Assembly (NCBI GenBank): GCA_038025085.1
Contig: CM076154.1
Location: 14,606,001-14,670,000, forward strand
Reading direction: 5' to 3'
Length of the DNA: 64,000 bases
DNA from: Tetragonia tetragonoides
Taxonomy: Eukaryota > Streptophyta > Magnoliopsida > Caryophyllales > Aizoaceae
How positions within the stretch are numbered: the first letter of the stretch is position 1; every line of letters starts with the position of its first letter. Of this stretch, positions 1 through 12,600 are shown one piece after another. The translations under genes and the position numbers were made by a program. The notes under the pieces are model-generated. The model was not told the DNA's origin. It searched no databases and saw only the letters and a program-made list of their open reading frames with translations.

Positions 1-933
1 GCAAGAATTCTCACAAAAGGAAGAAAGAGGAACAGATATCTAACTGCTGGAATTGGATGATATCTCTAACATCACAAGGCTAATCAGTAGCTGTGGTTAT
101 TGAACCAAACCTTATGCTACGGATACTAGAGGTCTAGAGCTTCTCCTTGCTTAAAAAGTAGTAAAGAAGTCTTGGAAATCGATTACGCAAAGACCACAGA
201 GCTCACCCATGAGTCATGACTTCATGAGTCATGACCCATCTAACAAACAGATAAGAGCCAGAAGATAAGATCTGAGCGATTTCTTTCTTATAACAGTTAG
301 AGATTATACTTTTCCTGTTAGGAAAAAAAATTCTGTTAACCAACAATCAAGTAATTACAAATTTAAGGATAACAAGTCCTCCAGGTCAACAGCCATGAAA
401 ATCAAAATCTCTCTAATCACCTGACAACTGAAACTCCCGTCCTTGAAAACACCAAATAACAGTAATCTCCAGATGAAAAAACAGTATATGTTCCTTCATT
501 TCCCAAGAACCCACTCCTAAAGCACATTCCCAGAATAGCCACCTTAAGAACTTTACTACCCTCCCCCCCCCCCGGTATCCTGTCCCCGAAAATCGCCAGT
601 TAGAGTGTCCCAGATACAAGGCATCCAATTGTCAAGAACTCCTCCCTAACGCGATATGGCAATGTAGTTTGAAGCCTCTGTCAAAACTTTACCCCAAGTA
701 CTTGGCAGGGAAGTGTTCCCATGCAGTGAGTAGATGAGCCAACTCAAACACATTAGTGATTCCCAATCACCAATTTCATCAATTGTTGTGAGGTCTAAAA
801 GTTCAAATACAGTTGGCTGTCTGATTTAGAAACTCAGGTAACCTGGATAGGGTATAATGGGATTTCCCACCAATACAATAAAATTAATGAAGCATCACAT
901 GGAAGATTAGATTTATGGAAAGTGAAAACCTAC
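1..933. other. Probable downstream intron or flank of the LRR kinase gene
   Basis: No convincing exon was found on either strand. It should hold intron 3 or later sequence of the minus-strand LRR kinase gene if that gene is intact. A 71-codon open frame at 413..628 (minus) has no recognisable LRR or kinase motif. An 11-base C run lies near 563-573. Confidence 0.4.
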
Positions 934-2073
934 AGAGTCTGCAGTTCAGATAAAGACACAAGGTCTCCAGTCAGCTGGCCTGTCAAACCCATACTTGATA
1001 ATGTTCTGAAACTCAACAAAAGGTAACGTTAGTGTCCATGCTTGAAAATATTGTGTATAATATACATCTGGAAAGTACAAGCTAAATCTTACATGGCAGT
1101 GATACGAGAATTACTGCAGGTGATTCCGTCCCATCCGCTGCCACAAGGATCTCCACCAGTCCAGCTCGGCGGTAAGTTCCCCCAATCTTGTGTTAGGGAC
1201 TTCAAAGCAGCATCTGCACCGATTTTTGGTGCTATCAGTCATGGGAGGCTCATTATTCGTAAATTTACCTTTTTCTTATAGGTCCACAAATGTTACTGAA
1301 ATAAGGCATAACTATCTCCTCTGAGTGCATGATGATAAGGACAATGTATATGATGGTGTTTGGGTAACAATCTTGGATTAGCTGTAAACAGGACTACCAG
1401 CTCCAAGATCTTTCAACAGAAACAGATTGTTGCCAAATGATCCCCGTCTACTCGTTTGGAAAAAGCATATGTATTCGCATTCCTGCTTATTTCATACACG
1501 AAAACAACTACTGCTCATTTGTGTGTACATCATCCAATCACATGCATTTTCATCCAGAGAACCTCATGTTCCCTTACCCCCAGTCAGTATATAAAAGCAG
1601 TGTGTGGATACGAAAGATGACAAAACATGAAATTGCTAAAATCGCTCGATGTGTCTAATCTAGAAGCCACTACCAGAAATTTCGTTAAACAAAAACATCT
1701 AAAATGACAGTATGATTTGGGGCACCTCTATCTCTAATATTAATCCTTCATTCTGATCCGAGTAAGGGAACATGTGCTCTCTGGATGAAAATGCATGTGA
1801 TTGAATTGGATGTACACACTAATGAGCAGTGTTCTGCAACCAACTTTGATGGGGAAATTGTGCTCAAAAGCATCAAGAAAGATTAACATATACAGGCTGT
1901 ATAAGAAAAGTATGTTGAACAACCAATGAAGTCAACATTATAGCATAAGGACCAAATGATGAACATAGACAAAAGCTTGCAAACTTACTATCTCGACTGT
2001 CTGTTTCTGCTGCTACATCCCCAACATGGATGCAAATGAATGCAAGTACCAGCACAATTCTTAGACCCATCAT
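934..2073 (-). CDS. LRR receptor-like kinase, subfamily VIII-1 type, N-terminal exons only (partial)
   Basis: Three exons read together in frame: 1989..2073, 1093..1213 and 934..1005, all on the minus strand. Exon 1 gives a signal peptide (start MMGLRIVLVLAFICIH, then an AAETDSRD end) and stops at a GTAAGT donor. Exon 2 encodes an LRR N-terminal cap with AALKSLTQDWG, PPSWTGGDPCG and WDGITC. Exon 3 is a 72-nt LRR exon carrying LSSMGLTGQLTGDL. The phases (1, then 2) join cleanly and each intron has GT-AG ends. The DPCG..W.GITC cap plus the LSSMGLTGQL repeat is characteristic of the plant LRR-VIII-1 receptor kinases (HPCA1/At5g49760 group), which sit in the plasma membrane with a cytosolic kinase. 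I could not place the next LRR exon in 1..933, so the gene either runs off the left edge or is truncated. A longer start at 2172 is open, but the MM at 2073/2070 fits the signal peptide best. Kinase function is inferred from family only. Confidence 0.75.
1504..1835. repeat. Inverted repeat inside intron 1 of the LRR kinase gene
   Basis: Arms of about 70 bp at roughly 1507-1580 and 1762-1835 are reverse complements with few mismatches. Shared pieces include CATGCATTTTCATCCAGAG. They are separated by about 180 bp. The arrangement could fold as a hairpin in the transcript or be the two ends of an old MITE. No terminal duplication was recognised. Confidence 0.6.
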
Positions 2074-4799
2074 CCCACAACCGAAAACTCGTGTTTCTAA
2101 CATTTGAGCACCAAAACTATTTGCAATGAACAACCTCACAAATACTCTAAATTTGTGGCCAAAACTGCACAAGCCTTCCTATCTTCAAACCAGAACAGCC
2201 CTCAATTAACCAAGAAATGCCCCTCTTAAAGCAATAAGACCAAGTCTACAAATGGGTAATTTTTGTTCAATATAGTCAATGACTAATACCCAGTAAAACA
2301 AACAAAAAGCTAAACATTTGCCATTTGCCAATGTCAAACTTAAACCCTTCTGGAACTTAAATTGGGAAACTTGATCCTTTCAGAAAAATACATAGATATA
2401 TAACCATTTATTACAACTACAAGGAGAAAAGAAGATGGTTGGGGGCACTTTATTAAAATGGACCCCATGAACTTAATTGACCATCATTGTATAAAACCAA
2501 TTACAATTATTATTGAACTTTTTTTTGTGATAAGTACATTATTGAATAATTCTTTGGTAGAAGGTTAACTTGTGCAAATGAGATTATGAGAATATATCAA
2601 GTTATCAACGTGGGCTAGATATTTGCATAAGATATATTCACTTTGACTGTTGATTAATCTTGAATTCTTCAAAAGATTAACAACCACTATCTTTAATCAA
2701 ACACCCAAAATTTAGTTTACTGTGAGAGAACTGCTGTCAGACATGATGATAATAATATAAATTGAAATGTGGGTAATACAAAAATCCTACAAAGTTGCCC
2801 ATTGAAAATGAAATAAACCAATAGATTTATGATTTATGATTTATGATTTATGATAGGAGGTTGGTTTGGTACCTTAGCTGCTTCCATGATATGGGTTTGA
2901 ATTGTTCAACAAAAGGCTGCTTCTCTCCCACTTGTTGCATCATTCTTTCTCTTTTTTCTTATAAAAAAATATCTGTGGAAATTGAAGTTTGGCTTTCAGG
3001 TTACAGGTATGAACACAGAACAGATCACCCCCCAACTTGCACTTCGCCCTTTGTAGTCTCATGAATTGTCAACCCTTTGGCCTTCAATTGCTGTCTTTCC
3101 CTATTCCATTTTAGGGGGAGAGACAAATTACTCACTCTCATATAAAAAGTCACTTTTTAATAAATGGGTCGTATGAGTCGATTTCGGTTCGGATATATTC
3201 GGATTAAGTCAATAATCGGTTCATAAAATGTTGGAGTCGGGCCAGATTAATTCGAGACATATTCAGATTTGTTGTCACTATGTTTATTGTGCTTTCTTGA
3301 GTCCATTTGAATATAAATACTAGTTTTATCCCCGTGCTTAATGATTTCAACAATATCAATTAATTTGAGTGTTGATGGTATTGTATACCATTTGACTTCT
3401 GAAGTATTTATTAAATTTATATGGATAAAAGTGATAAAAGAGTTAAAGTGAACTAAAAATATGGTCGTATAATAGTAAGAATATTTGTTCATTCTGTACT
3501 TCTAAAACTAATGAAATATCAACTACAGAAGTGTCTCCTAAGTTCTACCAAAAACATAGGATGGTCACATGTCGTCTTAACACCAAATGATCCAATAATA
3601 AGATTATCCACGCGGCTTGCGAGTGCACCGACTTATGACAACCCTACCCATGTGGCATTTGTGCACTGAAAGTTGATAGCACATGCTCATTGTATAATGC
3701 ACAATTAAAATTATGTGACAAAGTTGAGCACATGTGGCGTCTATCTGTCATCGTCACACGAACATTTCTTCTTATGTGACGTCCTACATGTTATCACTAC
3801 ACGGAAAGAACCCAAATTTTATAGGACATATACATATATATCTCGTTTTGAAGCGTTTTTCAAATCCAATCTAATGGAGTCAGATTTATAATTTTTTGAC
3901 TTACGTAACTAAAGTTATTTTATTTTGCAATTTCGAAAATATGCTAATAAATATGTAATTAAGTCACCTAATGATGAGACAATAATGATGGATTATGTGT
4001 CATGCTACGTGGCAAGCTTATGCTTACGTGTCGGCTTACGTTTCATGCCCACATGACGTGGCTTTCCTATGTGGCATCCCACGTGTCGGCACCACACGAA
4101 AAAGGACCCATTTATATATATATATTGGATTAGGTCGGGTCTAACTCGGGTCAACTGTTTCTGAATTTGGGTCGGATTTTTCGAATTGGGCTAATCGATT
4201 TGGGGTTGTTTTGTCATGTCTACTTAAAAGGAATCAATCTCATTGTTATCCCGTGTGTATTCTTTTTCACTTATTGGATATTACTCAATATGTGGGAATC
4301 AATGACAAAACCTTAACTTCAATGGTAATAAGTGACAGGACCTTACCAAATTAAAGCAATGACAATAAGTGGCATGACCTTATTGAATCAGTGATACCTA
4401 ACCAAATCAATAGAGGCTAGTGCAAAAGAACACGTACACCCTCTACCCATTGAATCAATACCATAACCTTACTGAATCAGTGAGATTCAGTGGCAACACC
4501 TGACCGAATCAGTGGGAATTAGCGGTGGGACCTTACCAAATTAGTGGTAGGACCTTACCGAATCTTTGGGAATCAGTAGCAAGATCTTATTGAATCATAT
4601 CAAATCAGTGGAAAGAACACACCTAAGTCTCACACAATACACTACTCATGCAACATAAATAACCTTCATCTAATTTTTACGGTCAAGTTTTAGTGATTCA
4701 CCATTATTTTGTCAATATTGTACTCATTTTATAATGATTAAGTTTATTACGGATTTGTTCACTCGAAAAGAATATGATCTTCATACTTACATAATAACA
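2074..4799. other. Intergenic, no gene seen
   Basis: Contains the promoter side of the LRR kinase gene, low-complexity AT-rich DNA and scattered GGGTCGG-type relics (3170-3250, 4125-4200). Two substructures stand out: a cluster of ACGTGGC/ACGTGTC boxes at about 4005-4095 and a degenerate tandem repeat at 4290-4620. No open frame shows coding character. Confidence 0.5.
4290..4620. repeat. Degenerate tandem repeat (GACCTTACCGAATCAGTGG-type units)
   Basis: Short phrases such as GACCTTACC, GAATCAGTG and GGAATCAGT recur about ten times with variable spacing (roughly 25-40 bp). This looks like a decayed minisatellite. There is no coding frame and no link to a known element that I can name. Confidence 0.5.
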
Positions 4800-4821
4800 C
4801 TCTCTTTTTTGGATGGAAAAG

Positions 4822-5240
4822 CGTTTGGGAGGAATGGCTTGGCTGGCGGGTTGTCTCAATTCTGGGGATAACCTAGGGGGTGGGATTCAGACAGTCTATA
4901 CAAAATCTGCTACACATGTGGAGGGTCTAACTGTGCTGGAGGCTCTCAAATGGGCTAAAGGTAAGAATTCTGAAAATATCAAAATTTGCACTGACTCTTT
5001 GAATGTCATTTATTTTCTTAGGGGCACTAAGCTCTGTGATGTGGAATTTCGCTACACCCTCAAAGAGATCAAGCACTGGATGACTTATTTCAAGGGTTGT
5101 ATAATTTGTAAGGTGGACAGGGGAGCTGTTGTTACAGCCCACAATTTAGCCAAACTAGCTAGTTCTCTTAGTATTTTGCCTTGTAATTTCTAGTATTTTT
5201 TATGTCTATATTAGCCGTTGTCAAAAAAAAAAAAAAAAAA
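4822..5240 (+). mobile_element. 5'-truncated LINE with RNase H-like domain, poly(A) tail and 22-bp target duplication
   Basis: A 419-bp insertion bounded by a perfect 22-bp direct repeat (4800-4821 and 5241-5262) ends in a run of about 19 A. Its open frame, up to the stop at 5191-5193, encodes the C-terminal half of a plant LINE RNase H-like (RVT_3) domain: the motifs VEGLTVLEALKWA, ICTDSLNVIYFL and AHNLAKLA match that fold, although the N-terminal catalytic part is missing. Poly(A), long target duplication and 5' truncation are the signature of target-primed reverse transcription. The perfect duplication suggests a young insertion. The apparent Met start of the frame lies in the target duplication, so this is not a real gene. 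Confidence 0.9.
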
Positions 5241-5262
5241 CTCTCTTTTTTGGATGGAAAAG

Positions 5263-6362
5263 AAGAAAAGAGAATTCATGAGGGACAAGGAAAATTTTCC
5301 CTCGCCAAATATCAGCAGCCATTTCATCCCTTGAGATAAGTTCTTTTATTATTTTTAAACTTTTTATTTTAGCAAACAAATAGCGTTTACTGTTTGAAAT
5401 TGGGAGTATTTACATATAAGTTGGTTTTAATTAGCTGTGTAGTGAAGATGGACAAAAGTTATCAAAATTCATAAGAAACTAGAAATAGTGGGCCTAAATT
5501 TGAAATTAGAATATGAGTTCTCAATACTTGTTTGGTTGATTATGAAATGTTGGTGAACCTAAAATTTATTTCAACTTCTTTGATTTTTATGGTATATATG
5601 GACGAGTAGGATGTGTTAGTGTGTCTCATAATTATCAAGTGACACCCCATCACTCGTCAACTGGGTAGAGTAAACAAAGTGTTGAATGAGTTTTCACATG
5701 AACCATATCTACCAATATAAATCTTACATGCATCGGAGAAGTTTATACATGTTTAAAGGTTATTTCCCACAAATGAAAGAAAAAGAAATAGGAAACTAAT
5801 AGTATATACAATCTATTCAAAAATCCCTGTTTCTTATTCAAGGATTCATGCTCTTGCTTCTCTTTCTCCTCATCTTCAGTGACTTTCCATTTGACATTGT
5901 GAAGAAATTAGCTCTTGATGGCGTACTTTCTTCATAAGATCAACACAAACCTCTTACAAAAAAGGAGAAGAGGCATCAATCCATTCAAAATAACCACTTC
6001 TACTTGATTTTCAATAATTGCAACATATCTAAAACTTTCTCAATGCATTATATTTAGTGTTTGTATTTGATTTTTCCGACCACGTCCTACGGTAGCATCG
6101 GAGGCTTGAAAAGTTTCTTGGAGGGGTTGGTGAAGGAAGATGAGAAAGAAATATTTTTGTTTGGTTTTTGTAGATTAAGCAAAAAAAAAAACATATTTAG
6201 AAGAGAGAAAGATATGTAATGGTTGCAAACATGGAGGTATGAACTTGTGAAACAACAAACAATAATCAAATAATTATAAAATTAAGTATTTATGTGTCTG
6301 TTGGAATACACAACGAGTATATATCCTATTCGAATACATCATGTCATCATTGCTTTTAAATT
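5263..6362. other. Intergenic, no gene seen
   Basis: AT-rich with no coding frame longer than about 60 codons on either strand, no recognisable element ends and no tRNA-like boxes. Confidence 0.5.
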
Positions 6363-7113
6363 CGGAATTACTTAACGTATAAATACCAAATTGCTAAACG
6401 CAAATATTTTTATTACCTTATTTCCTAAATGCCCTTTTAGTGAAAACCGAAACACTACGGGCCTCTCCTCCTTTCCTCCAACTCTCTAATATCTACTTAT
6501 TCATCCTAAAGTATTAAATTATTACAGTAAATCAAAATTATGTTCAATCACTTCGTAATTTCAAAAGGACTTTGATTAAACTAATAAACCTGAAAATCCT
6601 AAGAATCACAAGTTGTGGTTTTGTATGTCAAACTACTATGGAATAATGAAAACACATATCAATGATTGAATGGGTTGGTTGGAATCAAAACCACATCAAT
6701 ATTATGATTCAATTAGAATAAAAAATTGCAAAGAATGGGTTTCAGCTGGGGTTTCATTCAGGTGGTTTTGTATGGGTTGGAAGATATTAGCAACGAGGGT
6801 GCTATCAAGGAGAAAAACGATGATGGCGGCGACACGGAAATTGGAAAGTGACTTCACCTCCTCTGACGAGCTAGTGGGGTGGAGAGATATGGCCTGGTCA
6901 TATGGTGTTGGAATTTGATTACAGTGCATTGCTATTAATTTGTTGTCTTACTTGATGCAAATTCTGATGAACACTTCATCATTTATTGTAGCAAACGGAG
7001 AAAAGTGGCGGAAGAGAGATGGAGAGAGAAGGGGAGTAGGGTTGTTATGTGAGGGGTATTTTGGGAAAAATGATTTGCGTTTAGTGATTTGGTTATTTAT
7101 GTTTAGCAATCCC
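6363..7113. mobile_element. Non-autonomous MULE-like element
   Basis: The ends are inverted over about 45 bp. Both contain the phrase CTAAACGCAAAT, and the outer ends read GGAATTACTTAACG on the left and, as reverse complement, GGATTGCTAAACAT on the right. Flanks give a 9-bp target duplication with one mismatch (6354-6362 TTTTAAATT; 7114-7122 CTTTAAATT). The 751-bp interior has an 82-codon frame (6670-6918) with no similarity I recognise to transposase. Long imperfect TIRs plus a 9-bp duplication point to the Mutator superfamily. Confidence 0.6.
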
Positions 7114-7122
7114 CTTTAAATT

Positions 7123-9470
7123 TTATATGGTTTGTACCGAGTTTGGACTTCACTCAGCATAACTCGGTTGAGGTCTTGATCTTGATTTGCAAATGAGTTC
7201 AAAAAGTACACATCATAAGTATCTTCATACTCAAATTACGTCGATAATCTAAATGTAGTTATAGTTTATATTTAACTAATAATAGGTAAAAGTCGTATTT
7301 GTAAACCTCTATTTATTCAAACTTATTTTAAAATTTATTTTTTATACTCGCTTATAAATATAATACTATTCAACTTGCAAGTTCTAATGTTGGATTAGAT
7401 GACTTCTTTCTATTTATAGTATTTTTAGCTGTGTCTTCTTTTGAATGACCTATAGGCATAACCAACAATATTCAAAACAAAAAACACTTCATAAAAGCAC
7501 CTCTAATATATGCATATGCTTATGCACGCCCAAGCATTTATCACTCCAAAAGAAGACATACATTTTTTAACGGTAAAACCATTTCACAAGCTTTTTCAAC
7601 ACCATTGATCGTGCCTTAGTATGACTCTTGCTTCGACATATATATCATTTCAAACACTGAACTGTGAATCTTTCTTTAACATCATACATTTCTCCACAAC
7701 TTGAAACACTACTACCTCGTGATTGGAAAACTAATCAACATTTTCACATTCCTCATTTGCATAAAATTTCATCGCTAGACTACTAAAAGAAATCAATTAG
7801 ATCAAGCTAGATTTTGACCGTCAAAATGGAAGATTCAATTTTTTTTTTTCAATTTTTTGGCTCCATTTTGTTTTATTGAGAGAGAGAGAGAGAGAGAGAC
7901 TATGCCAATCATATGTAAATTTTAGAAATGTTGGCCCTTACTTCCAACTATACCTTGTTGAAGTAGTTTACATTGACACCCTAAATTAAATAAAGAAAAA
8001 GTAGTTGTCGTTCACATCAATAGTTACACGATGATTTTTAATAAGTCTTTTTCCCTAATAAAACACATCAGCAAAATAATCGTCCAAAATTTATCTCCTA
8101 AATTATCATATTGCATGTCCATATCTTATCTTATATTTAAAATTAATTGTGTCATTGTCAACTAATTGTAGTCATTCATTCCTAAAAGTTATAATCAAAC
8201 AAGTTTGTTAAGCAAGAAAAATATAGGTGAAAAGTTGCTCCACATAATTCATAGATAGACCTGCATATGTCTAACCTGATTACTTGATCTTCGAGCGGCC
8301 TGAAATCCATATATATCATAATTTATTAATCAAAATATGCGAAGTTCCGACCTAATTCATGTCTATTATTTATTTTTAAAATTTGGTAAGAACAACTCAT
8401 CTCATCTCTGGTGAGCAATCTAATCAATCTTGAGTTTGATAGAGTCAAATGGTTAAAGGACTCGATCCAATATATTCCACACATGTATGATGACTTTACT
8501 CCATGAAATAACCTAAACTCGATGACACTCGATTAAAAAGTGACCACAAATCGAGATATACCCGATTCGAAATTTACACAACAACCAAATATACTCAACT
8601 CCTCAATATTTAAGAAAAGGAACATTTATACTTTTAGCTTATTACAAATCTTAAATATATCATCATAATAAATTTGAATCGATGAATATCACATAAATAT
8701 GAGAAACATACATCCTTACTCTGACAAATATACTCTAAATTCTAAGCTTGACCGGACTTTACATTACCCAAACTCTAAAATAACTCAAAACCAAATTAAC
8801 AGATTCCTGAAAAACCCATCTTGATTTGACAGGAAACCTAACATCAACAACAGTTCGACATAACCAAACATGATCAACATACTCATATAAACACGGAGTG
8901 ACGTAATAACATGTAACCCGAGTCTCACGTAATTTATACCTCTAATTGTAGCGCACTATTCCCTTACATATTTTCTTTACACAAGTAAGGCATAAGAACA
9001 TATGACCCTTATCACGAGAATGATACCTATAATCGAAAAGAAAAGAAGAAAAAAAGATAGTCACGAGAGAAATCGTATGAGAATTACTCGAATGTAAATA
9101 TGTTGAAAATATGGACGACCCCCAACAAAACGACATGTTATTGTACTAGTTTCAAACAGTCTAGAATACAATCAATTCCAACCCGAATCAAAGAAAAAAA
9201 GAGAAAACTATATACTATTAAATAAATATATAAGTCTAATATACAACCTAAACAAACAAATTTATAAGCCTAACATAAGTGTCAAAATAGAAGGCCAAAA
9301 AGGTTATAGCAGTGACTAATATCGGCCGAGAGGCAGTGACTATTAGTAGATTCTAGTGGTTTAATAGTAGAGTGAAACTGAGCGAGCTGAATTCTAAAGA
9401 GAGAAGCTCTCCCTTCTATTAAAGGAATAGAAAATTTTAAAAAAAATACTATTTCAATCTTCACTTCTCA
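7123..9470. other. Intergenic, no gene seen
   Basis: AT-rich sequence with a (GA)n run near 7876-7899. Several weak repeats with phrases like CCCGATTC occur at 8250-8900. No coding region is supported. Confidence 0.45.
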
Positions 9471-9477
9471 CTTCCCA

Positions 9478-9520
9478 ATAAATAAATAAATAAATAAATG
9501 AATAAATAAATAAATAAATG
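9478..9520. repeat. (AAAT)n microsatellite
   Basis: About ten tetranucleotide units with two G interruptions, 100 bp upstream of the glycosylase start codon and probably in its promoter or 5' UTR. Confidence 0.85.
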
Positions 9521-9620
9521 GTGTTTGTAACCAGCAGCTCTAATTGACCATAGTCTATAACCCATAGTGATCAGTGAGTCCACTGACTTCATAGTTCATC
9601 CCACACACACTCAGCCAAAA

Positions 9621-12600
9621 ATGAGAGATACCCCACAAAACCACCCCTCAAAGTCACCTAAATCAACCACAAACCACCAAGAAAGTGAAGAAATTCACAA
9701 CCCAAATGACCCATTTTCAATTTTCACAGATATCAACCTTTCTTTAGAAGATTTCACTTTCAACTTCAACCTAGAAAAAGCCATATGTTCCCATGGTCTC
9801 TTCATGATGGCCCCAAACAAATGGGACCCACAAACCAATACCTTCCTCCGCCCTCTCCGCCTCTCTCACGGCGGCGCGTCTGCTCTCGTTCGTGTCTCTC
9901 ACCTCCCCCACGCGCACCTCCTTATCCGCGTGTACAACACGCGCCACCTGACCTCTTTGGAGAAAGAGTTTATTGTGACCCAAGTGAAGAGAATGGTGAG
10001 ACTGTCGCACAGTGAAGAGGAAAAGGTGAGACGGTTTCAGGAATTGCATAAGGGTGCTAAAGAGAGAGGGTTTGGGAGGGTTTTTAGGTCCCCTACTCTC
10101 TTTGAGGATATGGTCAAGTGCATTCTTTTATGCAATTGCCAGTAAGTGTTTTTTGTTTCTCTATTTCTTAATAGCTTTTATTCTATGATTTGTTTATTGA
10201 AATTTACAATTGTGTGCCTAAGAATTGTATCTGATGGACATGAAATGATTTTGGGGTGGTATGTTCATCTGGGTGTTTGATCGATTCTTGTATTATGCAT
10301 TTATTTCATCTGTTTGGATTTAGTCCTGTCATGGTAATGAGCATTAGAAAGCATTGTTATAATTTGACCTCAAACACCTTATGTTAACAATACATCTTTT
10401 GTTTGTAGTTGTGTAAGGTGGAATTGGACATGTAAGTGTAACTAAATACTCTATTCTTGGTTAGTGACTATTGTATTTCTGTATGGAGGGAGTATGTGTA
10501 TACTTGCTTAGCCTCTGTCATTGAAACTGTTTGTGGAAATGCCAGGTCCCAAAGCATTGTGATGATGAATATTCTAGCGAAAAGACGGGAAGTTGGTTCT
10601 TTCTTTTATGTTTTGTACAAGTGAACTGTTAAAATGTTTTGCAGTTGAAATTAGATTATCATGTTGAATAGTTTGGTCGTGTGACTGAGTATTTAGATTG
10701 CTATAGGCTAGAAGAAATGTCATTAATCACCGAATGGCTGGTCATTTTCAGCCTGAATTCATATGTTAAGTTGTTGATGATCAACTGAAGATATGATGGA
10801 AGTCAGACTACACCTCTCAGATAGATGGGATGGGTGAAATATGTGTGAGGTTAATATTTTTTTTGTTTCCGTTAGGAATCTTAAGATGCAGGTTATATGT
10901 TTTTCAACTTGTAATTTTCAGGATCGGAATTAAACCAATGGGCTGAAACCCCTTTTCCTTAAGCGAGTATACTGCTCATATAAAATGTCTTTTGGTGTGA
11001 TAATTACCGCTTATGAAATTTCCGAACATAAGTGAATCTGTATATGGGTGACAAATGGATCTTACGGTGATCAGATAATATAGAAGATGTGTTGCCACAA
11101 TATGAGAAGAGACATCTGTTCATGTAATTCTTTTGTCTTTTGTGGACAGTAGTCGGAAACTCACTGCCTTAAAATCAACAAATGATTTATACTCTATTTA
11201 GATAGTTGTAAGTTGATTTTAGGAGTTACTTCACTTGAATGTTGTATTGTATCATTCAAATTAGTATAATTTGTTAGACTTATAGTCTCCTCCTCTCTCC
11301 AGCCCTTCTGTCGAGGGATCTAACCGTCCAAACTCTAACCTGAAACTCTTCCGGTATTTAGGCGTAGGTAATTTCAAGTGTGAAATTTCGTTTACTTGTT
11401 CAAGAACCAAATTGAGGGCAGGTTTTGATGCAGATGCCTGAGTTGGATCAATTTTTGCCAAATCCAGTGGGGATTTCAGCAGTTCCAATTTGTGTGAGGT
11501 TGCGAAAGGAAAATGAAAGGAGGAGAAAAGTAGAGTAGCGGTATTATCTTGAATTTTTTGCTTTGTTTTTTGGAACATGGCTATATATTCCATATGCCAA
11601 AGGGATGCTGGAATAATACCCTCGGATAATTACAACCAAAAGGCATACCATAGAGGTACCCTTAGAACCACTAATCACAAAAAAAAAAAAAACACAGCCA
11701 ACTAGAATCTCAAAATCAACCTAGCAACCTATTCGTAATAGTTTGTTCATCTATACCTGCAGCTATACATACTATCGTTCGCACACTAACTGTAAATTTG
11801 ATATTCTGCACAATTTGCTCTGTATCTCTTTTCCTGTCGCTGAAGAGTCTAGTGTTCCGTATCTCCGTTCCAGCCAGATTTCATAGATAGTAGCTAAGAT
11901 AGCACATCTACGCCATCTTTTCTCCCAACTCTTTCCTTTGTTAATTTTTTGGAACCATCTCATCTCATGGTTCAAACTGTATACTCCTCTCTTTACTCCC
12001 ATCCAGCTTAAAACGTTCTGCCGCACCTGCTTACTGTAATACTGTATAAGCACTCGAAAAATAGGTGCGTGCAAGATTCACAAGCAGATGTACAGAGAAT
12101 ACATCTATTCACCAACATCAAACCTCGCTTGCAGATGTTATCAACACTGGCCAGTGCATCATTCAAAGCCATACAATCCACAACTTTATGCTTAGGGACA
12201 ACTGCAGTCCCCACACTGTTCTATACCAGCAGTAGGGGTCATAAGTTCCATAAAAAAAACATTATAGGCTAGAGAGACTTGAAATTTACCTCCTTTATGC
12301 CATGAAACAATCAAATTCCAAGCTTGAGTCATAAACCTCTTAAATGCAGTAACCTTTTCCAACCCCATGAATCTATTTGTCTTGCAGCCACATCTGACGT
12401 CCCACATGTTCTGATGCTTTAGATAGTACTGAGATATCCATTTCACCCAAATAGAGTCTTGCTGCATATGCAATTTAACCAGCCATTTGAGGGTCAATGG
12501 CCTATTCCAGCATAGTGCCTCCTTGATGCTAAACCCGCCTTCTTTTTTCTTCTTGCCACATTCTTTTCCATCCCATGAATATCATTCTTCTTCTCACCAG

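Noticed and set aside
1873..2172. 99-codon frame as a stand-alone secreted protein
   Set aside because: The frame crosses a strong GTAAGT donor and joins in phase to exon 2 of an LRR kinase; sequence after the donor is intron.
4813..5193. 126-codon RNase H-like frame as a real gene
   Set aside because: The start codon is in the target duplication of a 5'-truncated LINE; it has no promoter and only half a domain.
9567..9620. N-terminal extension of the glycosylase frame to 9567
   Set aside because: The codon there is GTG, not ATG; the first ATG in frame with good context is 9621.
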